64,000 nucleotides of DNA, from contig ONBT01000009.1 in NCBI GenBank assembly GCA_900316075.1, forward strand, positions 1 to 64,000. The letters are read 5' to 3'. A program made the position numbers and the translations under genes. The notes below the pieces were generated by a model. That model worked only from the letters and a program-made list of their open reading frames with translations. It was not told the DNA's origin and did not search any database. Numbering within the stretch: the stretch's first letter is position 1; the number at the start of each line of letters is the position of its first letter. The DNA comes from an uncultured Lachnospiraceae bacterium. Lineage in GTDB: Bacteria; Bacillota; Clostridia; Lachnospirales; Lachnospiraceae. Below are positions 26,608 to 34,668 of this stretch, piece after piece.

Positions 26608-28508
26608 ACATTACTCCTGACGCCTTCGCGGGCCTGCTCGGCACGGAGGGAGGCGACTTCCTTCTTCTCTTCTTCGGCTTCGAGGGCCGCATTGATGGTA
26701 ATCTTGTTCATCTCAGAGATGGAGGTAACACCGGCGCGGACATAGCCGGCCGCGTTCTCATGCAGGGTCCTCAGGCCCTGCTCCTTTGCCTTCTTCTCAA
26801 GGACTTCCGTCCCTTCGGACTTGGCGATGATGTTCCGGAGGGTGGGGGTGATTTCCATGACTTCATAAACACCGATCCGGCCGAGGTAGCCGGTTCCGTT
26901 GCAGTGACGGCAGCCCACGGGCTCCGCAATCCAGACGCCGGGCATGGTCATGTCCTCTTCCGCGACCAGGGTCGTCTCCCCGTCCAGGGTATAGTGCTCA
27001 CCCTTGGGAATGGTGCTTGTCCGTTTGGCCGCGTCCTCGATGTCGAGACACATGAGGTCGAATTCTTCGGCCTTCCGCCAGCGGCGGCAGTCCTTGCAGA
27101 GGCGGCGCACCAGCCGCTGGGCGATAATGCCGGTCAGGGAATCCGCCAGCAGGTAGGGCTCAATACCCATATCGATGAGTCGGGTGACGGACGCTGCCGA
27201 GGAATTTGTATGCAGGGTCGAAACGACGAGATGGCCCGTGATGGAGGCCTGGACCGCGATACCGGCCGTCTCCCCGTCTCGAATCTCGCCGACCATGATG
27301 ATGTCCGGGTCCTGACGGAGGAAGGACCTAAGGGCCGTTGCAAATGTAAGGCCGGCCTTGACATTGACCTGGACCTGGTTGATGCCGGGAATATTGGCCT
27401 CGACAGGGTCTTCGACGGTCAGGATATTGACCTCGGGCTTATTGAGCTCCGAAAGGGCGGTGTAGAGGGTCGTGGACTTGCCTGAACCGGTGGGCCCCGT
27501 TACGAGAATAATTCCGTTCGGCCTCGTGAGGATCCGGTTGAAGCGCATGAGCTCGTAGGACTGGAGACCCAGGGCCTCCTTCTTCGCAATCAGGGCGTTG
27601 GCCCGGGCGAGACGCATGACGATTTTCTCCCCGAAGGAAGTGGGCAGGATGGCCACACGGATATCGTACTCGACGTGGGACACATCAATCGTAATACGGC
27701 CGTCCTGGGGCTTTCGTTTTTCGGAGATGTCGAGCCCTGACATTATTTTGATTCTTGTGGAAATGGCCGGAAGCATGGAGATGGGCTGGCGCTCTATTTC
27801 GGCCAGGACACCGTCGACGCGGAAACGGACGACGACGTAGCGCTCGAGGGCGTCGATATGGATATCGGAAGCTCTGGCCGACACGGCCCGCTCTATGACG
27901 GAGCGGACGTAGGAAACGACAGGGGCTGACTCGATGTCGGGGCTCGAATCCTTGGCGGCGTCGGCAACAGCCTCTCTTAACTCGGCCTCCTGCTGCTTTG
28001 CGAATTTCTCGACAGCCTTCTGGGCCTCGGCATTGCCGAAGTTCCGGTCGAGAATGGCGTTGATCTGGGTCTCAGGGGCGACAACCGGCTCAATCAGCGG
28101 ATTCGCGATGGCCGGGTTCTTTTTCATTATTAATATAGGCGCATCATCTATGGCCTTCAGGTCAGAGGGGTCCGCCATGGCGAGGTGGACGATGCCGTCC
28201 TCGTACTTGTAGGGAATGACCGTGTGCTCGCGCATGAAGGAGCCGTCCAGCATATTCAGGACGTCCTTCTTGATGTCCATCCGCGAGAGGTCAATGGCGC
28301 GGAGGTGCATCTGGCCCGCCAGGGCGCTGGCAATCTTCAGATCCGTCGTGAACCCGAGCTCAATCAGGACCTCGCCCAGCCGCCGCCGGGGCTTCCCCAC
28401 CGCAAAGGCCTTCCGGTCCTGCTCGCTCTTATATTTCAGTGCCGCCTCGAGCTGCTCCTGCGTGATGGCCCCGCCGGTGACCAGCATCTCCCCCAGTTTT
28501 GCTGCCAT
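26604..28508 (-). CDS. pilB: Pilus extension ATPase PilB
   Basis: 634 residues. The N-terminal MshEN-type domain (LGEMLVTGGAITQEQLEAAL, RRRLGEVLIELGFTT) can bind cyclic-di-GMP in relatives; whether it does here is unproven. Walker A GPTGSGKST is at 338-346, Walker B DIIMVGEIRDGET follows, and the zinc site is LCKDC and GCRHCNGTG. It assembles the pilus. First gene of the pilus operon; ATG at 28508 follows GGGAG and a copy of the TTTACATTAGTCATAA motif. A candidate -10 (TACAAT with upstream TG) lies at 28595-28600. Confidence 0.95.
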   Translation of the reverse strand: MAAKLGEMLVTGGAITQEQLEAALKYKSEQDRKAFAVGKPRRRLGEVLIELGFTTDLKIASALAGQMHLRAIDLSRMDIKKDVLNMLDGSFMREHTVIPYKYEDGIVHLAMADPSDLKAIDDAPILIMKKNPAIANPLIEPVVAPETQINAILDRNFGNAEAQKAVEKFAKQQEAELREAVADAAKDSSPDIESAPVVSYVRSVIERAVSARASDIHIDALERYVVVRFRVDGVLAEIERQPISMLPAISTRIKIMSGLDISEKRKPQDGRITIDVSHVEYDIRVAILPTSFGEKIVMRLARANALIAKKEALGLQSYELMRFNRILTRPNGIILVTGPTGSGKSTTLYTALSELNKPEVNILTVEDPVEANIPGINQVQVNVKAGLTFATALRSFLRQDPDIIMVGEIRDGETAGIAVQASITGHLVVSTLHTNSSAASVTRLIDMGIEPYLLADSLTGIIAQRLVRRLCKDCRRWRKAEEFDLMCLDIEDAAKRTSTIPKGEHYTLDGETTLVAEEDMTMPGVWIAEPVGCRHCNGTGYLGRIGVYEVMEITPTLRNIIAKSEGTEVLEKKAKEQGLRTLHENAAGYVRAGVTSISEMNKITINAALEAEEEKKEVASLRAEQAREGVRSNV

Positions 28509-28520
28509 GAGATGTCTCCC

Positions 28521-28536
28521 TTATGACTAATGTAAA
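28521..28536 (-). repeat. Dispersed leader motif copy (TTTACATTAGTCATAA)
   Basis: Best-conserved copy, preceded by GGG and followed directly by the GGGAG ribosome site of pilB. Confidence 0.65.
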
Positions 28537-28604
28537 CCCTTTTATTATTCTGTAATTTCCGCCTGCCCGCCCGTGCCGGGCACACATCTTTTTCATTGTA
28601 GCAT

Positions 28605-28641
28605 AAAAAACGGCAGATAGGAGTAGAATCTCTATCTGCCG
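28605..28641 (-). terminator. Terminator of tcdA
   Basis: Arms CGGCAGATAG and CTATCTGCCG followed by TTTTTT on the minus strand, 12 bases beyond the tcdA stop. Confidence 0.92.
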
Positions 28642-28653
28642 AAGAAATAATAA

Positions 28654-29445
28654 TTAATGCTGCCGGCCGCCTTTGATCCGCGGTGTTGGGTCGAAATGGG
28701 TGAGGTCCGTACAGACGACGGACGCCGCCAGGGCGCCTGCTGCCGGCGGAACGAAGGCCGTGGAGCCGGGAATATCTCGGCGCTCCGTACACTTGCGCTT
28801 GGTGCCGGGCGGGCAGACGCAGTGATACATGCAGGAATTGGCTTCATCCTCATCGGGCCGGATGGCAGGCTCCGTGGAATAGACCACCTTCAGGGACCTG
28901 ACTCCCCGTTTCTTCAGTTCCCGCCGCATGACCCGGGCAAGGGGGTCGTTCTGCGTCGCATAAAGGTCGCAGGCCCGAAGCTTGGACGGGTCCATGCGGT
29001 TGCCGCAGCCCATGACGGAGATGACCGGCGCTCCTGCCTTCTGGCTTTGCATTATTATATCAATCTTTGCCGTCACGGTATCCAGCGAATCGACGACGTA
29101 GTCAAACTCCGCCCAGGGGAATTCAGCAGCATTCTCGGGCAGGTAGAAGGTCTTGTACTTGTGAACCACCGTGTCGGGATTCAGGTCGTGAATGCGCTCC
29201 TCCGCCACGTCGACCTTGTAATGGCCGATCGTGGAACGGGTGGCAAGGACCTGGCGGTTCAGGTTCGTGAGGCAGACCTTGTCGTCGTCTATGAGATCGA
29301 ACTCGCCTATGCCCATGCGAGCCAGGGCCTCGACAACGCTGCCGCCCACGCCGCCGATGCCGAAGACGGCCACCCGGCTCCTGTGCAAAATATCAATGGC
29401 GGCCTGGCCCATGACCAGGGCTGCCCGGGAATATTGGTTCAACAT
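28654..29445 (-). CDS. tcdA: tRNA threonylcarbamoyladenosine dehydratase
   Basis: 263-residue E1-like enzyme of the ThiF/MoeB fold. It cyclises t6A37 of ANN-decoding tRNAs using ATP. The nucleotide loop VFGIGGVGGSVVEAL is at about residues 27-41, the catalytic arginine region NLNRQ and the DSLDTVTAK segment follow, and the conserved CGNRMDPS and KVVYSTEP motifs are present. Ribosome site AGGAGAAG just upstream of the ATG at 29445. Own terminator; likely monocistronic. Confidence 0.94.
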   Translation of the reverse strand: MLNQYSRAALVMGQAAIDILHRSRVAVFGIGGVGGSVVEALARMGIGEFDLIDDDKVCLTNLNRQVLATRSTIGHYKVDVAEERIHDLNPDTVVHKYKTFYLPENAAEFPWAEFDYVVDSLDTVTAKIDIIMQSQKAGAPVISVMGCGNRMDPSKLRACDLYATQNDPLARVMRRELKKRGVRSLKVVYSTEPAIRPDEDEANSCMYHCVCPPGTKRKCTERRDIPGSTAFVPPAAGALAASVVCTDLTHFDPTPRIKGGRQH

Positions 29446-29457
29446 AAACTTCTCCTA

Positions 29458-29527
29458 GGGGGTCAGGAACCACCGGAAGAATCTTCTATCTGCCGCTCCG
29501 GCAGTGGATTTGCGGGGGTCAGGAACC
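29458..29527 (+). repeat. 70-nt REP-like unit, copy 1 (diverged)
   Basis: Begins GGGGGTCAGGAACC, has an internal CTGCC-GGCAG hairpin followed by TGGATTTG, and ends GGGGGTCAGGAACC. Same layout and length as copies at 29570 and 31428. Confidence 0.7.
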
Positions 29528-29569
29528 ATCTAATCCAGAGTTGGTGCGGTTTTCGGGGGTTCTCCGGGA

Positions 29570-29639
29570 GGGGGTCAGGTACTGCTGTTGATAACTCCTG
29601 CCAGCCGCGCCGGCAGTGGGTTTGAAGGGGTCAGACCCC
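29570..29639 (+). repeat. 70-nt REP-like unit, copy 2
   Basis: Begins GGGGGTCAGGTAC, contains GTTGATAACTCCTGCC and GGCAGTGGGTTTGAA, ends GGGGTCAGACCCC. Closely matches copy 3 at 31428 in the same orientation. Confidence 0.85.
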
Positions 29640-29681
29640 CGCTCCGTTGGGATTATAGCACATACTGGGAGGTTGGCAAGA

Positions 29682-29695
29682 GGGGGTCAGGTACC
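29682..29695 (+). repeat. Isolated GGGGGTCAGGTACC motif
   Basis: Same 14-mer that opens the REP-like units, 17 bases outside the left inverted repeat. Confidence 0.7.
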
Positions 29696-29712
29696 AGAAG
29701 CAGAAGCAGAGT

Positions 29713-30030
29713 GGCACGCAATGCGTGCCGTCTCGCTTTTTTGGAAACATTTTGACTTGCCTGCGGAAAAATGTCCCCATGTCCTTCTGTCAAATTTTGC
29801 TGCAAATGGCAGGTTCAGGAACATTAGCTTGCTTTTTCAGCAAAATGCATCCATGTCCAAAGGGCCGCCTTGGTCCCTGCCCCGGCCTCATGGGGACAAA
29901 CTTTTTAGATAGTGCCCGATTGTTCCTGCTTTCCGCAAAAGCTCCATTTTTGCCGGACCGGCCATGGGAACAAATTTTGTTAAAGGGTGTGGATTGTTCC
30001 TAAAATTGTGGGCTACATACGCGATGCGTG
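29713..30030 (+). repeat. ~318-nt inverted repeat, left copy (IR-A)
   Basis: Runs from hairpin GGCACGCAATGCGTGCC to ACGCGATGCGT and matches the reverse complement of 31095-31411 over its full length, with shared blocks such as AATGGCAGGTTCAG, CTTGCTTTTTCAGCAAAATG, CATCCATGTCCAAAGGGCC and CGCCGGACC-like GCCGGACCGGCCATGG. By eye the copies are about four fifths identical, including substitutions that would break any reading frame, so it looks non-coding. No gene is seen in it. Confidence 0.88.
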
Positions 30031-30060
30031 TTCATTCTGCCAGGCACAGGGGACCAGCAA

Positions 30061-30123
30061 TGCACACAACGCGTGCATTTCCCCTTGAGGAGGGGGAATG
30101 GGCCCCGGCCACGCGATGCGTGG
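30061..30123. repeat. Two further ACGC-NNN-GCGT hairpins
   Basis: TGCACACAACGCGTGCA (30061-30077) and CCACGCGATGCGTGG (30109-30123). The second ends two bases before the stop codon of the nuclease-like gene and could act as its 3' hairpin. Confidence 0.6.
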
Positions 30124-30125
30124 TT

Positions 30126-30908
30126 TCATATTTCCGGTCGAAAGGTGCGCAGAATCAGCTTCTCCACCTTCTCCTGATCCAGCGGGTGATTTCCGGATTC
30201 GAAGGTCATAAGAAGATTGTCGTCGGGAAAGTATCCCAGTTCCATGTACAGGCTCAGTTTGCGTGAGACTCCGGCGACATAATCACCGTCATCCATGAGG
30301 CCGAAATGCTCCCAGATGTAGATGCGATATGTCTTCGGGTCCATAATTGTAAAATCCGGATATATAAAGCCTCCGCCGGGGATTTCCAGTCCGCACTCAT
30401 AACGGAAAGGGATGGCATACTTTTCAAGCTCCATGGCAATCAGGACTTCTGACTTGGAACGGACCGGAATACCGGACGGCGTTTGAAATTTCAGGCTTTC
30501 CGGGTGGCGGGGATTTGTGGAAAATGTTTCCTGCTGCCATTCGCGGACAGACTTGTCTTTTCTTCCTATCAGCTCATTGAAATCAGGCTTCTTCAGCAGT
30601 GCATCCATCTTTTTGCGGCTGCCATCAACATTCTGAAGGTAAAGCCGGCAGGCTTCCATCTCCGCCTGGACTTCGCCGAGCCGGGCCCGCCGCCAGGCGG
30701 ACTTTGCGAGGCGGCTGGCTTCAGCCTTTTTCTTCTTCGACAAATACTTGCGTTGCCCGTCAGCAAAGACGTACCATTTGCTGGTATTGCCGCAGGGGAA
30801 GATTTCAAGCCGCTTGCCGCTGGTGTCCCGGGAGATAGCTTTTTTCAGATCTGCTGCTTCCTGCCTGAGCTGTTCAAGGTCCTGCCGGACTTCTTCTGTT
30901 CTTGCCAT
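30126..30908 (-). CDS. PD-(D/E)XK-like nuclease-fold protein inside an inverted-repeat island
   Basis: 260 residues; ATG 30908 with CGGAGG upstream. The N-terminal 100 residues are charged and helical (EEVRQDLEQLRQEAADLKKA), probably coiled coil. The C-terminal domain has the order of acidic residues of PD-(D/E)XK enzymes: E154 in RSKSEVLIAMEL, E171 in FRYECGLEI, D185 in IYPDFTI, then E200-H201 in IYIWEHFG where lysine is usual. A final DDNLLMTFES block matches proteins I know only as uncharacterised in Firmicutes. It has its own promoter inside the island and no operon partner. Nuclease activity is inferred; substrate and role are unknown. Confidence 0.7.
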   Translation of the reverse strand: MARTEEVRQDLEQLRQEAADLKKAISRDTSGKRLEIFPCGNTSKWYVFADGQRKYLSKKKKAEASRLAKSAWRRARLGEVQAEMEACRLYLQNVDGSRKKMDALLKKPDFNELIGRKDKSVREWQQETFSTNPRHPESLKFQTPSGIPVRSKSEVLIAMELEKYAIPFRYECGLEIPGGGFIYPDFTIMDPKTYRIYIWEHFGLMDDGDYVAGVSRKLSLYMELGYFPDDNLLMTFESGNHPLDQEKVEKLILRTFRPEI

Positions 30909-31037
30909 GAATTGCCTCCGTTAGGAAATGAGAATTGTGATGTGCTTTGATGTGACATAAGAAATGCCTGTTGAAATGAGCTTTGGGTTGGCGGAGTGCC
31001 ACGAAGATATGTCACACTTGTTTCAAATATGTTTCGA

Positions 31038-31066
31038 ATTATATCATGGCTGGTCATGCTTGTCAT
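31038..31066 (-). promoter_or_regulatory. Promoter of the nuclease-like gene
   Basis: ATGACA, 17-bp spacer, TATAAT on the minus strand; predicted start leaves a 5' leader of about 120 bases. It lies between the gene and the right inverted repeat. Confidence 0.75.
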
Positions 31067-31094
31067 CTGGTTTTTTGAAGCAAATTTCCGTCTG

Positions 31095-31411
31095 GCACGC
31101 GTTGCGTATTTAATCCAAAATATGGGAACAATTCACCCACTTTAACAAACTTTGTCCCCATGGCCGGTCCGGCGAAACTGGAGCTTTTGCGGAAAATGGG
31201 AACAATCGGAACATTTCTGAAAAGTTTGTCTCCATAAGGCCGGGACAGGTACCAAGGTGGCCCTTTGGACATGGATGCATTTTGCTGAAAAAGCAAGCAA
31301 TTGTTTCTGAACCTGCCATTTACAGCAAAATCCAATGGAAGGACATAGGGACATTTTCCTGCAAGAAGGGCAGAATGTTCCAAAAAAACGAGGCGGCACG
31401 CATTGCGTGCC
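31095..31411 (-). repeat. ~318-nt inverted repeat, right copy (IR-B)
   Basis: Mirror copy of 29713-30030. Outer end is the long hairpin at 31387-31419; inner end is ACGCAACGCGTGC (minus strand). The rest of the 649-bp gap 30909-31557 holds the nuclease promoter, a REP-like unit and no gene. Confidence 0.88.
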
Positions 31412-31424
31412 GCCTCGTTGCTTT
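31387..31424. terminator. Perfect 16-bp hairpin at the outer end of IR-B
   Basis: Arms AACGAGGCGGCACGCA and TGCGTGCCGCCTCGTT around a single T. T runs follow on both strands (TTGCTTTTT on plus, TTTTTTT on minus), so it can end transcripts either way, including pepV read-through. Confidence 0.8.
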
Positions 31425-31427
31425 TTA

Positions 31428-31497
31428 GGGGGTCAGGTACCACTGTTGATAACTCCTGCCGGCCTTGCTGGCAGTAGCTTTGAAGGGGTCAGACCCC
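31428..31497 (+). repeat. 70-nt REP-like unit, copy 3
   Basis: Begins GGGGGTCAGGTACC, contains GTTGATAACTCCTGCC and GGCAGTAGCTTTGAA, ends GGGGTCAGACCCC. An inverted GGTACCTGACC follows at 31541-31551 next to the pepV stop. Confidence 0.85.
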
Positions 31498-31557
31498 CTG
31501 TGAGCCGGACCGGGCGCGGATTTCCGGGATTTACGAAGGTGGTACCTGACCACAATT

Positions 31558-32952
31558 TCAGCTGCACAGGCGCAGGATGGCCTCCGCATAGACTTCGGCC
31601 GCAGTGACAAGGTTTGAAATGTCAATGAATTCGTCGGCCCCGTGCATGCGGGTGTCGATGCCGGGAAGGACGGCTCCGAAGGCAACACCGTTTTCGATGT
31701 CGTGGACGTAGGTGCCGCCGCCGATGGCCATGCACTCGCCGGGAAGGCCCGTGACATCCGTATAGGCAGAAAGTAATGTCTTTACAAAATCAGAATCAGC
31801 GGATACGACGTGGGGCGGAACCATGCCGGGCGTGGACCAGGTGAAGCCGGCCGCTTTGACGGCAGCCGCCGCCCGGTCTTCGCAGTTTTCCTTTGTGGCG
31901 GAAACCGGAGTCCGGGCGTCAAAGGAGAATTCCATATGTGCGGGATCGATATGATAGAGGTCCAGGGTGCAGGACAGGTCGTGGGATTCCTCGTCATGAA
32001 GCTTAATGCCGATGCCGGATCCGTCCGTCACGCCATAGGGGAAGAGGGCGGGAATCTTCTTCACAAGCTTCAGTTCTTCCGACTCGTGCAGGGGCAGGCG
32101 GGAAAGCAGGATGACTGCGGCAAGGCCTGCGTTGCGGCCGCTTTCCGGCGTTGAGGCGTGGGCGGATTCGCCGATCACAGTAATTTCCTGATCTGCCGTG
32201 AAGGAAATTTCCACATTGCACTCTTTGGAAACCTCTGCCATGACCGGCTCTGCTGCTGCCCTGTCGAGGCCTTCGAATCTGATGACGGCCTTCTGGGGTA
32301 CGGCATTTAAAGCAACGCCCGCCTCAAGAGAAAGCACCCGGGGAGTTGCCGTATCTTCTGCGAAGCCGGCAGACAGCTTTCCCCGGAACTGCCCTTTTTC
32401 TATATTAATAATAGGGAATTCCGCGTCGGGAGAGAACGTCATACTTGCAGGCTTCTCCGTCTCGAAGTAGTGGGCGATGTCTGTGGACCCCGTCTCTTCG
32501 TCCGAGCCGATGATGACGCGGACGCCCTTTTTCAGCGGGATGCCGAGTTCCTTGATGGCCTTCAGGGCAAACATGGAAGCAAGCAGGGGCCCCTTGTCAT
32601 CGGATGTGCCCCGCCCGTAAAGGCGGCCGTCCTTTTCTATTATTTTGAAGGGTTCGGTCACTGTCCAGCCCTCGCCCGCGGGGACGACGTCCGTATGGCC
32701 GAGAATATCGAGCGAATGGGGCAGGGCCGGGTCGAAGTCGGCCGAAGCCACGTAATTGTCATAGTTCTTCGTCGTAAAGCCGTAGGACTCCGCGATTTCC
32801 ATGGCCTTCATGAGGGCCTTATACGGCTCCTCGCCAAAGGGCTCGTCGCCGGCCGCAGGCGCATTCACGGACGGAATGCTGCAGAGGGCCTTCACATCCT
32901 CCACCAGCTCGTCTTTGTGGGCTTCTATCCACTTTTTCACTTCCTGATTCAT
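31558..32952 (-). CDS. pepV: M20 family dinuclear-metal dipeptidase (PepV/Sapep type)
   Basis: 464 residues, usual length for PepV. Cytosolic aminodipeptidase for products of peptide import. Metal ligands and catalytic residues are in LDILGHTDVVPAGEGW (His and Asp), GRGTSDDKGPLLA (Asp), GSDEETGSTD (Glu pair) and the late SADSDF and GGGTYVHDIEN segments. The lid domain between about residues 185 and 385 is complete. AAAGGAAAG precedes the ATG at 32952. Fits functionally with the opp importer 6 kb away, though it is a separate unit. Confidence 0.93.
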   Translation of the reverse strand: MNQEVKKWIEAHKDELVEDVKALCSIPSVNAPAAGDEPFGEEPYKALMKAMEIAESYGFTTKNYDNYVASADFDPALPHSLDILGHTDVVPAGEGWTVTEPFKIIEKDGRLYGRGTSDDKGPLLASMFALKAIKELGIPLKKGVRVIIGSDEETGSTDIAHYFETEKPASMTFSPDAEFPIINIEKGQFRGKLSAGFAEDTATPRVLSLEAGVALNAVPQKAVIRFEGLDRAAAEPVMAEVSKECNVEISFTADQEITVIGESAHASTPESGRNAGLAAVILLSRLPLHESEELKLVKKIPALFPYGVTDGSGIGIKLHDEESHDLSCTLDLYHIDPAHMEFSFDARTPVSATKENCEDRAAAAVKAAGFTWSTPGMVPPHVVSADSDFVKTLLSAYTDVTGLPGECMAIGGGTYVHDIENGVAFGAVLPGIDTRMHGADEFIDISNLVTAAEVYAEAILRLCS

Positions 32953-33015
32953 ATCAAACTTTCCTTTCTGAAACCTGTTGTCACAGCGGAATCATTATAC
33001 CCTATTCACGAAAAA

Positions 33016-33036
33016 GGGGACAGGTACCTGATCCCC
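33016..33036. repeat. Palindromic REP-like motif
   Basis: GGGGACAGGTACC paired with an inverted GGTACCTGATCCCC sharing the central GGTACC; a folded-back version of the motif in the 29.4-31.5 kb units, here next to an ACGC-type hairpin again. Confidence 0.75.
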
Positions 33037-33081
33037 TAAAAAGCGGCGAGGCAGCACGCAATGCGTGCTGCCTCGCCGCTT
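33037..33081 (-). terminator. Terminator of the pst-phoU operon
   Basis: Perfect 20-bp arms (AAGCGGCGAGGCAGCACGCA and its complement) with a one-base centre, followed on the minus strand by CTTTTTAGG. Its tip is the same GCACGCAATGCGTGC core as the island hairpins. Confidence 0.9.
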
Positions 33082-33107
33082 CTATTCTACACAAACTCTG
33101 CTTTGCT

Positions 33108-33764
33108 TCAGTTCGTATGCCCCTCCAGCTCGCCGGTCGCAATGAAGACGACCCACTGGGCGATGTTCACGCAGTGGTCGGCGATGCGCTCGAAGTACTT
33201 GGCGATCATGAAGTAGTCGAGGACCCCGTCGATATTTTCCTGGTTGTCGGAGTCGAAGTATTTGACCAGGTCGAGCTTGACCTTGTCGAAGTATTCGTCG
33301 ACGACGTCGTCCCCGTCAATGACCATACGAGCCAGAGACTCGTCCTGCTTGACGAAGGAGTTGACGGCCCGGCTCAGCATGTCCTCGGCAGCACGCGCCA
33401 TAGGGAGAAGGTCGGAATCCTTGACTGCTTCGGGCTTTACATTTTTCTTTGCCACGATTTCCGCGATGTCGTCGGCATTATCCCCGATCCGCTCCAGGTC
33501 GGAGACCATCTTCAGGGCCGCGGACACGTTCCGGAGGTCCGTCGCTATGGGCTGCTGCTTCAGAAGAAGCCTGAGGCAGAGGTTTTCGATGTCCCTCTCC
33601 TGGTGGCTGATTTGCTGTACCTGGCCGGTGATGTCGGCCTGCTGGTCCCCATCCTGGGTCAGCAGGAAGTCAATAGCCGACTGGATGGCCTTGATGCACT
33701 GCTCGCTCATGGAGACGATGTCCTTGTTCAGCTCCTCGAGTTCCGCTTCATATGCTGCTCTCAT
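33108..33764 (-). CDS. phoU: Phosphate signalling protein PhoU
   Basis: 218 residues, two three-helix PhoU repeats. The metal-binding E/D clusters are visible as DLERIGDNADDIAE and YFERIADHCVNIAQWV. PhoU couples the Pst transporter to the PhoR/PhoP two-component system and restrains phosphate uptake. Last gene of the pst operon, 44 bases after pstB, with GGAGGTAATATAG before the ATG. Confidence 0.96.
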   Translation of the reverse strand: MRAAYEAELEELNKDIVSMSEQCIKAIQSAIDFLLTQDGDQQADITGQVQQISHQERDIENLCLRLLLKQQPIATDLRNVSAALKMVSDLERIGDNADDIAEIVAKKNVKPEAVKDSDLLPMARAAEDMLSRAVNSFVKQDESLARMVIDGDDVVDEYFDKVKLDLVKYFDSDNQENIDGVLDYFMIAKYFERIADHCVNIAQWVVFIATGELEGHTN

Positions 33765-33808
33765 CTATATTACCTCCGCATATTATTCTCATCTTCACAA
33801 ACGGCGCA

Positions 33809-34567
33809 TCACCCGAACCGGCCCGTGATGTAGCGTTCGGTCCGCTCGTCCTTGGGCGAAGCGAAAATCTCCTCCGAAGAACCGTACTCCACCATCTCGC
33901 CCAGGAGGAAGAAGGCCGTGTTGTCCGAGATACGGACGGCCTGCTGCATATTGTGGGTGACGATTATTATTGTGAAATCCTTCTTCAGCTCCTGGGCCAG
34001 GTCCTCAATCTTCGAAGTCGAAATGGGGTCCAGGGCCGAGGTAGGCTCGTCCATGAGGATGACCTCCGGCTCGACCGCAAGCGTTCTCGCAATGCAGAGC
34101 CGCTGCTGCTGGCCGCCGGAGAGACCCAGAGCCGACTTATTGAGCCGGTCCTTGAGCTCGTCCCAGATAGCGGCCTGCTTTAAGGACCGCTCCACGATTT
34201 CGTCGAGCTGGCTCTTGTTCTTGATGCCGTTGATCCGGGGGCCGTAGGCTACGTTGTCGTAGATGGACTTGGGGAAGGGGTTGGGCTGCTGGAAGACCAT
34301 GCCGACCCGCTTCCGAAGCTCGATCACGTCCACGTCCCTGTAGATGTCCACCCCGTCGAGGCAGACCTCTCCCTCAATCCGCACCCCCTTCTCGAGGTCG
34401 TTCATGCGGTTTAAGGTCTTAAGGAAAGTTGACTTACCGCATCCTGAGGGACCGATCAGGGCCGTAATCTTGTTTTTCTCGATGTCCATGTTGACTTTCT
34501 TCAGGGCCTGGAAGCTCCCGTAGTAGAGGTCCAGATCCTTGATCGTCATCTTGTACTCTTCTGCCAT
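33809..34567 (-). CDS. pstB: Phosphate ABC transporter ATP-binding protein
   Basis: 252 residues. Walker [10 protein letters not shown] at 39-47, signature LSGGQQQR, Walker [14 protein letters not shown], switch VTHNMQQA. PstB powers phosphate uptake through PstC/PstA. Standard position after pstA. Confidence 0.97.
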   Translation of the reverse strand: MAEEYKMTIKDLDLYYGSFQALKKVNMDIEKNKITALIGPSGCGKSTFLKTLNRMNDLEKGVRIEGEVCLDGVDIYRDVDVIELRKRVGMVFQQPNPFPKSIYDNVAYGPRINGIKNKSQLDEIVERSLKQAAIWDELKDRLNKSALGLSGGQQQRLCIARTLAVEPEVILMDEPTSALDPISTSKIEDLAQELKKDFTIIIVTHNMQQAVRISDNTAFFLLGEMVEYGSSEEIFASPKDERTERYITGRFG

Positions 34568-34668
34568 ACCTTTTTCCTGTCTCCCGCTTTCGGGAAAATC
34601 ACTGCCTGTATATCTTCCGGAAATTTTTCCGTTTCACCCGCTTATGCAATGCATGAAAATAATTTTTT

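Noticed and set aside
29725..30003. Open frame in the left inverted repeat with a similar frame in the right one, read as a paired protein
   Set aside because: The copies differ by insertions and deletions that change frame and by substitutions at all codon positions; no ribosome site. Similarity is at the nucleotide level.
29458..33036. REP-associated tyrosine transposase gene near the REP-like units
   Set aside because: No frame in the area shows the HUH or tyrosine motifs of Y1 transposases; only the nuclease-fold gene, tcdA and pepV are present.
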